NCBI GenBank assembly: GCA_027489175.1
Contig: JAIYAE010000014.1
Location: forward strand, 1-64,000
Direction: 5' to 3'
Source: Rhodobacter sp.
GTDB taxonomy: Bacteria > Pseudomonadota > Alphaproteobacteria > Rhodobacterales > Rhodobacteraceae
DNA: 64,000 nt
The translations under genes and the position numbers were made by a program. Positions 33,743 to 42,843 of this stretch are shown here, piece by piece (within the stretch, counting starts at the first letter, position 1; every line of letters begins with the position of its first letter). The notes beneath the pieces are model-generated. The model was not told the DNA's origin, made no database searches, and saw nothing but the letters and a program-made list of their open reading frames with translations.

Positions 33743-34630
33743 TCATTCGACGCTTGGCACGGCCAGAAGATACTCTGCCACCGCCACCCGATCGCTTTCC
33801 GGCAGCCGCGCCATGTTTTCCACCACATGCACCATATGCCCGCCGACGCTGTCAAACTCGGGCGTGAAGCCGGTGGTAAGGTAGGCCACGATGTCGGGCG
33901 CGGTCCAGCCAAGGGCTGCGGGCGTGATGTTCGGGATCCGCCCTTCGCCCGAAGGGTTCGGCGCCCCGGCAAGCCAGCGCGCGGTGTCCATGCCCCCCAG
34001 CATATTGCGTGCTGTGTGGCATTCGCCGCAATGGGCCAGCGCCTCGGCGATATAGCGGCCCCGGTCGGCGGTGGGGGTCAGGTTGCCGGGCAGGGACCAA
34101 TCCTCGGTCAGGAACAAAAGCTTCCACACCCCGATGGTTTCGCGGCGCGAGAAGGGAAAGCCCAACTCATGTGGCTGGCTGGGGGTCGCGTCTGCGGGCA
34201 GGGTCTGCAGGAAGGCGTAAAGGTCGGCCACATCCTGCATCTGCAACTTGGCGTAAGACCCATAGGGCAGGGCGGGGTAATAGTGCTGGCCTTCCGGGCT
34301 GACGCCGCGCTTCAGGGCGTTGGCAAGGTCCAAGAGGCTCCACCCGCCGATGCCATGGGTCGGGTCCTGGCTGATGTTCGGGGCAATGAAGGTGCCGAAG
34401 TCGGATGGGAACCGCTGCCCGCCGACCAGCACCAGCTGCGCGTCGCCGGTCGCTTCGGCGGCCATGTGGCAACTGGCGCAACCGGCGGCCCAGAAGACCG
34501 CTTCGCCCTTGACTGCGTCACCGGTCAGGCCCGCGACGTCGCTTTCGCTAAGCGGATTTGGCCGCGCGAGCACCCAAAGGCCGCCCGCTCCGATCAGACC
34601 CAATGCCAGAAGCCAGCCAAGTAGCCGCAT
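33743..34630 (-). CDS. Dihaem c-type cytochrome
   Basis: A 295-aa protein with an N-terminal membrane anchor (LLGWLLALGLIGAGGLWVLA) and two haem sites, CASCH (near 51) and CGECH (near 197), each in a separate cytochrome-c domain. Met ligand candidates occur near residues 105 and 273. The layout resembles the cytochrome subunit of alcohol, gluconate or sorbitol dehydrogenases and thiosulfate-related dihaem proteins, but no dehydrogenase subunit is adjacent, so the partner is unknown. Start ATG 34630 chosen for the anchor. Confidence 0.85.
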   Translation of the reverse strand: MRLLGWLLALGLIGAGGLWVLARPNPLSESDVAGLTGDAVKGEAVFWAAGCASCHMAAEATGDAQLVLVGGQRFPSDFGTFIAPNISQDPTHGIGGWSLLDLANALKRGVSPEGQHYYPALPYGSYAKLQMQDVADLYAFLQTLPADATPSQPHELGFPFSRRETIGVWKLLFLTEDWSLPGNLTPTADRGRYIAEALAHCGECHTARNMLGGMDTARWLAGAPNPSGEGRIPNITPAALGWTAPDIVAYLTTGFTPEFDSVGGHMVHVVENMARLPESDRVAVAEYLLAVPSVE

Positions 34631-34688
34631 GTGAAGACCCCGCCTTGTGGAACGCCTCCAGCCTAACGGTCCTGGGGGGCCTGTCCAG

Positions 34689-34865
34689 TCACGGTTTCGC
34701 ATCCAGGCGGTTCAGCACCAGCCAGTCGGGCCAGCCAAACACCCGCTCAAGCGCGAAAATCACCAGGCAGAGCGCGATGACCCCGAAGACCAGCTTCACC
34801 TGGCCGGCCGAGGGCGGATTCTGTGCCCAGCGTTTCGCGCGGATCAGCCAGCCCATGATGTTCAT
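34689..34865 (-). CDS. 58-aa single-helix membrane protein coupled to hpt
   Basis: A small gene revealed by the minus strand: 58 residues starting [20 protein letters not shown], with one transmembrane segment ([18 protein letters not shown]) and a short C-terminal tail. Its ATG overlaps the hpt stop as ATGA, so it is translationally coupled. The orientation (basic residues before the helix) suggests the N-terminus lies in the cytoplasm. I recognise no family name and assign no function. Confidence 0.75.
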   Translation of the reverse strand: MNIMGWLIRAKRWAQNPPSAGQVKLVFGVIALCLVIFALERVFGWPDWLVLNRLDAKP

Positions 34866-35416
34866 GGCGCACCTGTGAACCGGACCTTGCCGATATAGGG
34901 CAGGTTGCGGTTGCGCTGGGCAAAGTCGATGCCGTAGCCCACAACGAATTCATCGGGGATTTCAAACCCCGTCCAGTCGGCCTTGACCGCCACCTCGCGC
35001 CGCGTCGGCTTGTCCAGCAGGGCGCAGACCTTCAGCTGCCGTGGCCCCCGCGCCTGCAAAAGGTGAATGACGTGGTGCAGCGTGAACCCGGTGTCGACGA
35101 TGTCTTCCACAACCAGCACGTCGCGCCCGGCAATCTCACCGCGCAGGTCCTTCAGGATCCGCACCTCACGGCTGGAATGCATCGCATCGCCGTAGGAGGA
35201 GGCTTCGAGGAAATCCACCTCGACCGGGAGTTCGATTTCGCGCACCAGATCAGCGATAAAGACGAAGGACCCCCGCAACAGACCCACCACCACCAGCTTG
35301 TCAGTGCCCTGAAAATGCGCGGTGATCTCACGCGCCAGCCCCTCCACCCGGGCGGCAATCGCCTTGGCGCTGATCAGCTGGTCGATCGCATAGGCAGGGG
35401 GGGCGGTTTCCGTCAT
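34862..35416 (-). CDS. hpt: Hypoxanthine phosphoribosyltransferase
   Basis: Salvages hypoxanthine (and guanine) to IMP/GMP using PRPP. The 184-aa protein has the PRPP-binding [11 protein letters not shown] near residue 106, the flexible loop [10 protein letters not shown] near 75, and the LDKPTRREV block near 146. The ATG at 35416 follows GAAGGAAATTGCG, so the frame open to 35566 is not used. It is followed at once by the coupled 58-aa membrane protein gene. Confidence 0.95.
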   Translation of the reverse strand: MTETAPPAYAIDQLISAKAIAARVEGLAREITAHFQGTDKLVVVGLLRGSFVFIADLVREIELPVEVDFLEASSYGDAMHSSREVRILKDLRGEIAGRDVLVVEDIVDTGFTLHHVIHLLQARGPRQLKVCALLDKPTRREVAVKADWTGFEIPDEFVVGYGIDFAQRNRNLPYIGKVRFTGAP

Positions 35417-35543
35417 CGCAATTTCCTTCACGGGGCCTGCCCTTCCTACAGGCGCAGATGGCCCTTGGTAAGGGGGCAGCGATTGCCGCACCCGCTTGAT
35501 CTTGCCGCCTTGCCGGGCCACATCTGGCAAAACCGCGTGATCC

Positions 35544-36002
35544 ATGCCCAAACATTCCGAAACCAAGCGCCTGCCCTACACCGCCCAGCAGATGTATGAT
35601 CTGGTGGCCGATGTCGCTGCCTATCCAAAGTTCCTGCCCTGGAACGCCGCCGCCCGCATCCGCACCCGCAAACCTGGAGCCGACGGGTCCGAGGTGATGG
35701 AGGCTGACCTTGTCATCTCGTTCAAGGTCTTCCGCGAACGCTTCACCAGCCGCGTGACCCTTTGGCCCGAAGCGCGCAAGATCGACACCGAATATCTGGA
35801 CGGCCCGTTCCGGCATATGCGGTCAAACTGGGCGTTCCGCGATATTCCGGGCGGGTGTGAGGTGGATTTCCACGTCGATTTCGAGTTCCGCAACGCCATC
35901 CTGCAAGGGATCATCGGCGTTGTCTTCAACGATGCCATGCAGCGCATCGTCCGCGCCTTTGAACGCCGGGCGGCGGAACTTTACGGGCCGGCCCCGCTTT
36001 GA
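35544..36002 (+). CDS. RatA/COQ10-family START-like protein
   Basis: A 152-aa protein with a polyketide-cyclase/START fold ([20 protein letters not shown], then [10 protein letters not shown], and ending in [14 protein letters not shown]). The E. coli homologue RatA is described as a toxin that blocks 70S assembly; the mitochondrial homologue COQ10 binds ubiquinone. In alphaproteobacteria a COQ10-like ubiquinone role is more likely, and no RatB-like antitoxin is adjacent. The start region is antisense to the hpt leader. Confidence 0.88.
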   Translation: MPKHSETKRLPYTAQQMYDLVADVAAYPKFLPWNAAARIRTRKPGADGSEVMEADLVISFKVFRERFTSRVTLWPEARKIDTEYLDGPFRHMRSNWAFRDIPGGCEVDFHVDFEFRNAILQGIIGVVFNDAMQRIVRAFERRAAELYGPAPL

Positions 36003-36066
36003 CGCGACGGAAACTTGTCACGCCCGCGTGAACCTTGGGAATGTCCTGCCTGAAAGGAGTTTTCCC

Positions 36067-36936
36067 ATGCGTCTTCTATCCCTGATCCTGCCCCTGATCC
36101 TTGCGGTCCTGCCCGCCGCTGCCGAGACGGTCAAACTGGGCGACCGCTTCTACCAGATCGACCTGCCCGCCAACCCACGCGGCGCGCCCTTGATCCTTGC
36201 GCTGCATGGCGGGGGCGGTGACCCGGACCAATTTGCCAGCGCTTCGGGCCTTGGGGCCAAAGCCACCCGCGCGGGCTATGCGGTGATTTTTCCCGCGGGC
36301 ACCGGGCGGCGGGGCGACCGGCTTTTGACCTGGAACGGCGGCTATTGCTGCGGGGGCGCTGCCCGCAACGGGGTCGATGACCTTGGCTTTCTCGCCGCCG
36401 TCATCAAGGACGCGCAAGACCGCTTTGGCGTCGATGGCGGGCGGGTTTACCTCACCGGCATGTCGAACGGGTCGATCATGGCCGAGACATTTGCCGCCCG
36501 GAACCCGGGGCTGGTGCGCGCCGTGGCAGGCGTGGCAGGCACGATGGACACAGCCCGGACGCGGGTGCAGGGGCCAGTGCCCGCCCTGATCATCCACGGC
36601 ACGGCTGACAGCATGGTGCCCTATGAGGGCGGGCAGGGTGACACCAGCCTGACCCGCACCAACTTCGCCTCGGTCGCGTCGGTGGTGAAGGCATTTCTTG
36701 CGCCCTGGGGGGACGGGGTGACCACGGTACAGCGCAAGATCGACCGGCGTGATGACGGCACCTCGGTCACGGTGACCGATTACAGCCAAGGCAGGGCGGT
36801 CGTCCTGCGGCTGATGACGGTCGAAGGTGGCGCGCACCACTGGCCCGGTGGCCGCAAGGCCCGGCTGAGCGAGGGCAAGACCGAAGAGATCGACGCCAAT
36901 ACCGAGATCCTGCGCTTCTTCGCGCTGCACCCGTAA
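36067..36936 (+). CDS. Secreted LpqC/PHB-depolymerase-family esterase
   Basis: A 289-aa alpha/beta hydrolase with a signal peptide (RLLSLILPLILAVLPAAA). The nucleophile elbow is GMSNGS, the oxyanion block LALHGGGGDP, the Asp region is HGTADSMVPY, and the final His is in GGAHHWPGG. The TWNGGYCCGGAA segment is typical of the esterase/PHB depolymerase-like group. AAGGAG precedes the ATG at 36067. Likely periplasmic or secreted. The exact ester is unknown; feruloyl- or acetyl-xylan-type activities occur in the family. Confidence 0.87.
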   Translation: MRLLSLILPLILAVLPAAAETVKLGDRFYQIDLPANPRGAPLILALHGGGGDPDQFASASGLGAKATRAGYAVIFPAGTGRRGDRLLTWNGGYCCGGAARNGVDDLGFLAAVIKDAQDRFGVDGGRVYLTGMSNGSIMAETFAARNPGLVRAVAGVAGTMDTARTRVQGPVPALIIHGTADSMVPYEGGQGDTSLTRTNFASVASVVKAFLAPWGDGVTTVQRKIDRRDDGTSVTVTDYSQGRAVVLRLMTVEGGAHHWPGGRKARLSEGKTEEIDANTEILRFFALHP

Positions 36937-37023
36937 GGTGCAATCGTTGCCCGTCAAGCGCCTCCCTCCCCCCTTTGTGGGGGCGGGATGGGGTGGGGCC
37001 ACCGCTTGGTTGCCAAGCAACCC

Positions 37024-37500
37024 TTAGCCAAGCGCCGCCGCCAGCAGTTTCAGCGCGTGTTCGGTCGCAGCCTTGCGCACCTTGGCCCGGCCAAGCGCAC
37101 CAAACTCCACCGTTTCACACAGGGTAGGCTGCCCGACCCGCGCCACGCCAAAGCAGACGCGCCCCTCTGGCTTGTGCTCTGACCCACCCGGCCCTGCAAT
37201 CCCGGTGATCGACACCGCAAGCCCCGCGCCAGATTGCGCGCGCGCCCCCTCGGCCATCTCGAAGGCCACCTGTTCAGACACCGCTCCAAACGCGGCCAGC
37301 GTCGCCTCACGCACGCCCAGCATCTGAACCTTGGCGGCGTTGGAATAGGTGATAAACCCCCGCTCGAACACGTCGGACGATCCCGCCACATCGGTCAGCG
37401 CCACTGCGACCATGCCGCCGGTGCAGCTTTCCGCCGTGGCGATCTTCAGGCCCCAGTAGCGCGCGCGCGCCAGAAGGTCCGGAACGTCTACCCCAGCCAC
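37024..37500 (-). CDS. pncC: CinA C-terminal-domain protein (NMN amidohydrolase type)
   Basis: A 158-aa standalone CinA C-terminal domain. The diagnostic [11 protein letters not shown] is near residue 20, followed by [11 protein letters not shown] near 71 and ITGIAGPGG near 113. The E. coli homologue PncC hydrolyses nicotinamide mononucleotide in pyridine-nucleotide salvage. The GTG start at 37500 overlaps the pgpA stop by 13 bases, so it is coupled. Other starts are possible because no strong SD is seen. Confidence 0.88.
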   Translation of the reverse strand: MAGVDVPDLLARARYWGLKIATAESCTGGMVAVALTDVAGSSDVFERGFITYSNAAKVQMLGVREATLAAFGAVSEQVAFEMAEGARAQSGAGLAVSITGIAGPGGSEHKPEGRVCFGVARVGQPTLCETVEFGALGRAKVRKAATEHALKLLAAALG

Positions 37501-37994
37501 GGCTGCACCACCCCGTGATAAAGCCCCGCCAGCGCCACTGACCCGACCCCCGCGAAAAGCCCGGCCCAAAGGTCGTCCAGCATCACCCCGGCCGTGCCCC
37601 CCATCCGGTCGGCCCGGCCAACCACCCAAGGCTTCCAGATGTCGAAAAGGCGGAACAGAAGGAACGGCGCCACCCAGGCGGGCCAGGCGGCGAACAGCAT
37701 ATCCTCAACCCCGTGCCGCCACAGCGGGATGACCGTGAACGACAGCGCAAGCCACTGCCCGGCGAATTCGTCGATCACCACTTCGGAGGGGTCCTGATCC
37801 ACACTTTCCCGCAGATACCCCGGCACGGCGAGGAACCCGGCCAGCACCGCCAGCCCACATCCCACCGGCACCAGAAGCGCCCAGCCCACCTGATAGGCCG
37901 CAACCGCCAGCACCACCGCAATGGCGCTGGCCCAGGTCCCGCTGGCCGGGCGCAGATGGCCCGCGCCAAGGACGGTGGCGATGGCCCAGTTCAC
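37488..37994 (-). CDS. pgpA: Phosphatidylglycerophosphatase A
   Basis: Dephosphorylates phosphatidylglycerophosphate to phosphatidylglycerol in the inner membrane. The 168-aa protein has several membrane segments, with the conserved acidic [10 protein letters not shown] (near residue 75) and [10 protein letters not shown] (near 114) motifs. The GTG start overlaps the ispDF stop as GTGA. The C-terminal [13 protein letters not shown] overlaps cinA. Confidence 0.93.
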   Translation of the reverse strand: MNWAIATVLGAGHLRPASGTWASAIAVVLAVAAYQVGWALLVPVGCGLAVLAGFLAVPGYLRESVDQDPSEVVIDEFAGQWLALSFTVIPLWRHGVEDMLFAAWPAWVAPFLLFRLFDIWKPWVVGRADRMGGTAGVMLDDLWAGLFAGVGSVALAGLYHGVVQPWLG

Positions 37995-39115
37995 GACCGC
38001 ACCAAAAGCGCGGTGGCCAGGGCGGCGATGCCCTCCTCCCGCCCGGTGAAGCCCAGACGTTCAGACGTGGTGGCCTTGACTGACACGCGCCCCACCTCCA
38101 CCCCCATGATCCGCGAAAGTTCCGCTTGCATCTCAATGGCATGCGGACCGATCTTCGGGCGCTCACAGACCAGAGTCACATCGCAGTTGCCCAGGTCATA
38201 GCCGCGCGACCGGGCAAGCCCGATGGCATGGGCCAGGAAGATATGGCTCGCCGCCCCCTTCCATTGCGGGTCGCTGGGCGGGAAATGTCGACCGATGTCC
38301 CCCTCGGCTAGCGCGCCATAGATCGCGTCGGTCAGGGCGTGCATGCCCACATCGGCATCGGAATGGCCCAAAAGGCCCTTTCCATGCGGCACACGCACCC
38401 CGCACAGCCAGACGTGATCGCCCTCGCAAAAGGCGTGGACGTCATAGCCGTTGCCCATCCGTACATCCATCTCGCGCCCCTTCAGGATCGCCTCGGCCCG
38501 GGCAAAATCGCCGGGAAAGGTCAGCTTGAGGTTGGTTTCCTCGCCCTCGACGATCGCCACGTCAAGCCCTGCCGCCCGCGCAACCTCAACATCATCCGCC
38601 GCCCCGCCCGGATGGGCGCGATGGGCGGCTAGAATCGGAGCCAGGCGAAAGGCCTGGGGCGTCTGGGCGCGGTAAAGCCCCTCACGATCTTGCGTCCCGG
38701 TCACCAGCCCGCCCACGCCGCGCCAAAGGGCGTCCGTCACCGCAAGGGCTGGGGCTGCACCCTCGTGATAGTGCAGCGCCCCGATCAGCCGCTGGATCAG
38801 CGCGCGGCTGACCAGGGGCCGCGCGCCGTCATGGATCAGCACGCGGCTGACCCCCGTTCCCTCCAACGCCTGCAGGCCCGCAAGGACGGAGGCATCGCGC
38901 GTCGCCCCCCCGTCGACCAGCCGCGCGTCAAGGCCAAGCGCCTCGGCCCGCGCGCGGTCGTCGGGGTGGATGACCAGAACCAGCGGCATCCCGGCAAAGG
39001 CCGCAGCCGTATGGGCCAGCACCGGCCGTCCGGCCAGCATCTGCCACTGCTTCGGCACCGGGCCGCCCATCCGGCTGCCTCGACCCGCGGCGACGATGAT
39101 GACGGCTGTGTCCAT
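37991..39115 (-). CDS. ispDF: Bifunctional IspD/IspF isoprenoid enzyme
   Basis: A 374-aa fusion of IspD (about 1-213, CTP:MEP cytidylyltransferase; [22 protein letters not shown]) and IspF (about 216-374, MECDP synthase; metal ligands in GYDVHAF, then [17 protein letters not shown]). It carries out two steps of the MEP isoprenoid pathway. Fusion is common in alphaproteobacteria. The ATG at 39115 gives the normal [11 protein letters not shown] start. First gene of ispDF-pgpA-cinA. Confidence 0.97.
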   Translation of the reverse strand: MDTAVIIVAAGRGSRMGGPVPKQWQMLAGRPVLAHTAAAFAGMPLVLVIHPDDRARAEALGLDARLVDGGATRDASVLAGLQALEGTGVSRVLIHDGARPLVSRALIQRLIGALHYHEGAAPALAVTDALWRGVGGLVTGTQDREGLYRAQTPQAFRLAPILAAHRAHPGGAADDVEVARAAGLDVAIVEGEETNLKLTFPGDFARAEAILKGREMDVRMGNGYDVHAFCEGDHVWLCGVRVPHGKGLLGHSDADVGMHALTDAIYGALAEGDIGRHFPPSDPQWKGAASHIFLAHAIGLARSRGYDLGNCDVTLVCERPKIGPHAIEMQAELSRIMGVEVGRVSVKATTSERLGFTGREEGIAALATALLVRS

Positions 39116-39309
39116 CTCTGTCCTGTCCTTTGCAACCTGACTAATCCAGCCCGCGCTGCATGACAATCTGGCGCGCACTGGCGCGGAACTGGGCGTATGT
39201 GCCCATTTATTGTGCATCGCATGTTTTTCGGTCAGTATCTGGGCGCATCGCCTTGGTCTTGGCCCCGGGGCAGCCTACCAGTATCGATGTGCGCACAAGG
39301 AATAGGCAG

Positions 39310-40287
39310 TTGTCCCTCGCCCTCGGCCCTCTCACCATCGACCCCCCCGTGATCCTTGCGCCTCTTGCCGGGATCACCGACCTGCCGTTTCGCCGGCTGG
39401 TGGCGCGCTTTGGCGCAGGTCTGGTGGTCAGTGAGATGGTCGCCTCGGAAGAGGTGGTCCGCGCCCGCCCCGAAGCCCGCGCCAGGGCTGAGCTTGGGCT
39501 TGGCGAACAGGCAACCTCGGTCCAGCTGGCAGGGCGTGATCCCTACTGGATGGCCGAAGGTGCCCGTTATGTCGAAGCGCAAGGCGCGCGGGTCATAGAT
39601 ATCAACATGGGCTGCCCGTCGAAGCGGGTGACAACCGGCCTCTGCGGCTCGGCCCTTCTGCGCGACCTTGATCTGGCGCTGACGCTGATCGAGGCGGTGG
39701 TGGGCGCGGTCAAGGTGCCGGTCACGCTGAAAACCCGGCTGGGTTGGGATGACACGCTGCACAACGCGCCCGAGCTTGCCCGCAGGGCAGAAGCCGCCGG
39801 CGTGAAGATGATCACCATCCACGGCCGTACCCGCTGTCAGTTCTACAAAGGCTCCGCCAACTGGGCCGCGATCTGCGCGGTCAAGGAAGCCGTCCGAATC
39901 CCCGTCATCGCCAATGGCGACATCACCGACACCGCCACCGCGCGTGAGGCGCTGCGCCTGTCCTCTGCGGATGGCGTGATGATCGGACGCGGCGCACAAG
40001 GCGCGCCCTGGAAACTGGCGCAGATCGCGCATGACCTCTACGGCACACCCGCCCCCAAAGTGCCGCAAGGCGGGGCGCTGGGTCGGCTGATCCTGGACCA
40101 TTATGACGACATGCTGACCTTCTACGGCACCGACCTTGGCCTGCGCATGGCGCGCAAGCACCTTGGCTGGTATCTGGAGGAAGCGGGCCTTCCCCATGCG
40201 CGTGAGGCGATCCTCACCTCCACCGACCCGGCCGAGGTGATCCAGCTTCTGGAACAAGCCTTCGCCGAGCTGGAGCTTGCCGCATGA
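39310..40287 (+). CDS. dusB: tRNA-dihydrouridine synthase (NifR3)
   Basis: A 325-aa FMN enzyme that reduces uridines of tRNA to dihydrouridine; in Rhodobacter the gene was called nifR3 for its place before ntrBC. The catalytic Cys is in DINMGCPSKRV near residue 99, and PLAGITDLPFR near 18 and IHGRTRCQFY near 172 are conserved. I chose TTG 39310 because AAGGAA lies seven bases upstream; an in-frame GTG (39289) is an alternative. The stop overlaps ntrB as ATGA, the start of a long operon-like run. Confidence 0.95.
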   Translation: MSLALGPLTIDPPVILAPLAGITDLPFRRLVARFGAGLVVSEMVASEEVVRARPEARARAELGLGEQATSVQLAGRDPYWMAEGARYVEAQGARVIDINMGCPSKRVTTGLCGSALLRDLDLALTLIEAVVGAVKVPVTLKTRLGWDDTLHNAPELARRAEAAGVKMITIHGRTRCQFYKGSANWAAICAVKEAVRIPVIANGDITDTATAREALRLSSADGVMIGRGAQGAPWKLAQIAHDLYGTPAPKVPQGGALGRLILDHYDDMLTFYGTDLGLRMARKHLGWYLEEAGLPHAREAILTSTDPAEVIQLLEQAFAELELAA

Positions 40288-41381
40288 CGCCCTACCGAAT
40301 GCCTTATCCCGTCCCGGGCGTCATCTGGGCCTCGCTCCCCCTGCCTGCGCTGCTGATCGACCCCACGGGCCGCATACTTGAGGCGAACCCGGCGGCCGAG
40401 ACCTTCCTGAACACCTCGGACAAGGCCCTGCGCGGCCAGCCCGCCTTTGACCGGTTGGCCATTGACGCCCCGATGGAAGAGGCCCTTGCCCGGGCGCGCG
40501 CCAACCAGTCGCCCCTGAACATCAACGATGTCGACGTGACCACCGGCGAACGCCCGCCCGTGCAATGCACCGTCCATATCGCCCCCATGCATGACAACCC
40601 GGACGTCATCATGCTGATCCTGTCTCCGCGCGAAATCGCGGATCGGCTGGGCCGGTCGATGGGCGTGAAATCCGCGGCGCGCTCTGCCATCGGCATGGCC
40701 GAAATGCTGGCGCATGAGATCAAGAACCCCCTCGCTGGCATCTCTGGCGCAGCACAGCTTCTGTCAATGAACCTGACCCCCGAAGATCAGGAGATGACCG
40801 ACCTCATCGTCGAAGAAACCCGCCGCATCGTGAAACTGTTGGAGCAGGTTGAGCAGTTCGGCAACATCCGCCCCCCGGACAGAAAGCCCGTGAACATCCA
40901 CGACGCCCTCGACCGCGCCCGGAAATCGGCCCTCGTGGGCTTCGCGGCCCATATGACGATTGTGGAAGATTACGACCCCTCGCTTCCGCCCACCTTCGCC
41001 GACAGCGACCAGTTGATGCAGGTCTTCCTCAACCTGATCAAGAACGCGGCCGAGGCGTGCAAGACCGGCGGCACGATCCGGCTCCACACCTTTTACGACC
41101 TGTCGCTGCGCCTCCGCCGCAAGGATGGCGCCGCCGCAGCCCTGCCGCTGAACGTCGAGATCGTCGACGACGGCCCCGGCATCAAGCCGGAAATCGCTGC
41201 AAGCATCTTCGAGCCCTTCGTCTCGGGCCGTGAAAACGGCACCGGGCTTGGCCTCGCCCTCGTCTCGAAAATCATCTCTGACCATGAAGGCTGGATCTCC
41301 GTCGATTCCGCCCCCGGTCGCACCGTATTTCGCGTGTCGCTGCCAATGGCGCCGCGCGACAGGAAGAAGGAAGCGAAATAA
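40284..41381 (+). CDS. ntrB: Nitrogen regulation histidine kinase NtrB
   Basis: A 365-aa soluble kinase that phosphorylates or dephosphorylates NtrC according to PII signals. An N-terminal PAS domain (about 10-110) is followed by HisKA with the autophosphorylated His144 ([14 protein letters not shown]), then HATPase with [21 protein letters not shown] and [12 protein letters not shown]. No membrane segment, as expected. It overlaps dusB by 4 bases and ntrC by 1. Confidence 0.97.
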   Translation: MTPYRMPYPVPGVIWASLPLPALLIDPTGRILEANPAAETFLNTSDKALRGQPAFDRLAIDAPMEEALARARANQSPLNINDVDVTTGERPPVQCTVHIAPMHDNPDVIMLILSPREIADRLGRSMGVKSAARSAIGMAEMLAHEIKNPLAGISGAAQLLSMNLTPEDQEMTDLIVEETRRIVKLLEQVEQFGNIRPPDRKPVNIHDALDRARKSALVGFAAHMTIVEDYDPSLPPTFADSDQLMQVFLNLIKNAAEACKTGGTIRLHTFYDLSLRLRRKDGAAAALPLNVEIVDDGPGIKPEIAASIFEPFVSGRENGTGLGLALVSKIISDHEGWISVDSAPGRTVFRVSLPMAPRDRKKEAK

Positions 41382-42745
41382 TGGATGGCACCGTCCTTGT
41401 CGCCGATGACGACCGCACGATCCGCACGGTCCTGACCCAGGCGCTGACCCGCGCGGGCTGCAAGGTCCACGCGACCTCGTCCCTCATGACGCTGATGCGC
41501 TGGGTTGAGGAAGGGAAGGGCGATCTGGTGATTTCCGACGTCATCATGCCCGATGGTAACGGGCTGGACGCACTCCCCCGCATCTCCAAGATGCGCCCCG
41601 GCCTGCCGGTCATCGTGATCAGCGCCCAGAACACCATCATGACTGCAATTCAGGCGGCCGAGGCTGAAGCGTTCGATTACCTGCCGAAACCTTTCGACCT
41701 GCCCGACCTGATGAAGCGCTCCTCCAAGGCGCTGGAACAGAAACGCCGCGCACCAAAGGTGGTGATCGCCCCGCGCGATGCGGGCGATGATCTGCCGCTG
41801 GTCGGCCGCACACCGGCGATGCAGGCCCTGTACCGGCTGGTGGCGCGGGTGATGAACACCGACCTGCCAGTTCTGATCACCGGCGAAAGCGGCACCGGTA
41901 AGTCGCTGATCGCCCGCGCGATCCATGACTTTTCCGACCGCCGCACCTTGCCATTCGTCGTGGCCCAAGGCCCCGACCTGCAAGGCGTGGACGGCCCCTC
42001 AACCCTGATGGCCAAGGCGCGCGGCGGGTCGATCGTCTTTGATGAGGTCGCCGATTTCGACGAAGACACCCAGGCCCGCGTTGTGCGGATGCTGGACCTT
42101 CTGGGCGACAACGCGCCCCGGATCATGTCGACCAGCCAGTCAGACCTTGCCGCGCGGATGGAGGCCGGGAATTTCCGTCAGGACCTTTACTACCGCCTGG
42201 GCGGCGTCAGCCTGCATGTCCCCAGCTTGCGCGAACGGGTGGATGACATTCCGCTGCTGGCCGACCACTTCCTTGCCAAGGGCGAGCGTGACCTTGGCAC
42301 CGTGCGCCGCCTGTCGCCCGATGCCACCGAACTTGTCCGCGCCTACAGCTGGCCCGGCAACGTGCGCCAGCTGGAAAACACCCTGCGCCGCCTGCTGGTG
42401 ACCGCGTCGGAATCCGAAATCTCGCGGGCAGAGGTGGAGCAGGTCCTTGGCAACCAGCCCAGCCCCGAGCCCCGCGCCGATGGGGGCGGGGGCGAAAAGC
42501 TCTCGGCCTCCGTCGCGCGCCATCTGAAACGCTACTTCGATCTGCACGGCGGCCAACTTCCCCCCGCCGGCGTTTACCAGCGCATCCTGCGCGAAGTAGA
42601 AATGCCCCTGATCGAAATTGCCCTCGACGCCACTGCCGGAAACCAGGCCAAATGCGCCGATCTGCTGGGGATCAACCGCAACACCTTGCGCAAGAAGATC
42701 ACCGATCTCGACATCCGCGTGACCCGTCGCCGGAAATTGATGTAA
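41381..42745 (+). CDS. ntrC: Nitrogen response regulator NtrC, lacking GAFTGA
   Basis: A 454-aa regulator: receiver domain with phospho-acceptor Asp53 ([11 protein letters not shown]), AAA+ domain with Walker A GESGTGKS near 167 and Walker B-like IVFDEVAD, and a C-terminal Fis-type HTH ([12 protein letters not shown]). Between Walker A and B the sequence is short and lacks GAFTGA, the sigma54-contact loop. Rhodobacter capsulatus NtrC has the same loss and activates sigma70 polymerase, so the same mode is expected here. It overlaps ntrB by one base. Confidence 0.96.
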   Translation: MDGTVLVADDDRTIRTVLTQALTRAGCKVHATSSLMTLMRWVEEGKGDLVISDVIMPDGNGLDALPRISKMRPGLPVIVISAQNTIMTAIQAAEAEAFDYLPKPFDLPDLMKRSSKALEQKRRAPKVVIAPRDAGDDLPLVGRTPAMQALYRLVARVMNTDLPVLITGESGTGKSLIARAIHDFSDRRTLPFVVAQGPDLQGVDGPSTLMAKARGGSIVFDEVADFDEDTQARVVRMLDLLGDNAPRIMSTSQSDLAARMEAGNFRQDLYYRLGGVSLHVPSLRERVDDIPLLADHFLAKGERDLGTVRRLSPDATELVRAYSWPGNVRQLENTLRRLLVTASESEISRAEVEQVLGNQPSPEPRADGGGGEKLSASVARHLKRYFDLHGGQLPPAGVYQRILREVEMPLIEIALDATAGNQAKCADLLGINRNTLRKKITDLDIRVTRRRKLM

Positions 42746-42843
42746 CGCCGCCACGCCCCATGTGTCTTTCCGGTTTCACCCCGGCCCACATCAAGATATA
42801 GTGGGTCGGTGGGGGAGATACCCCCGGTTACGGGCGGGGAAGG

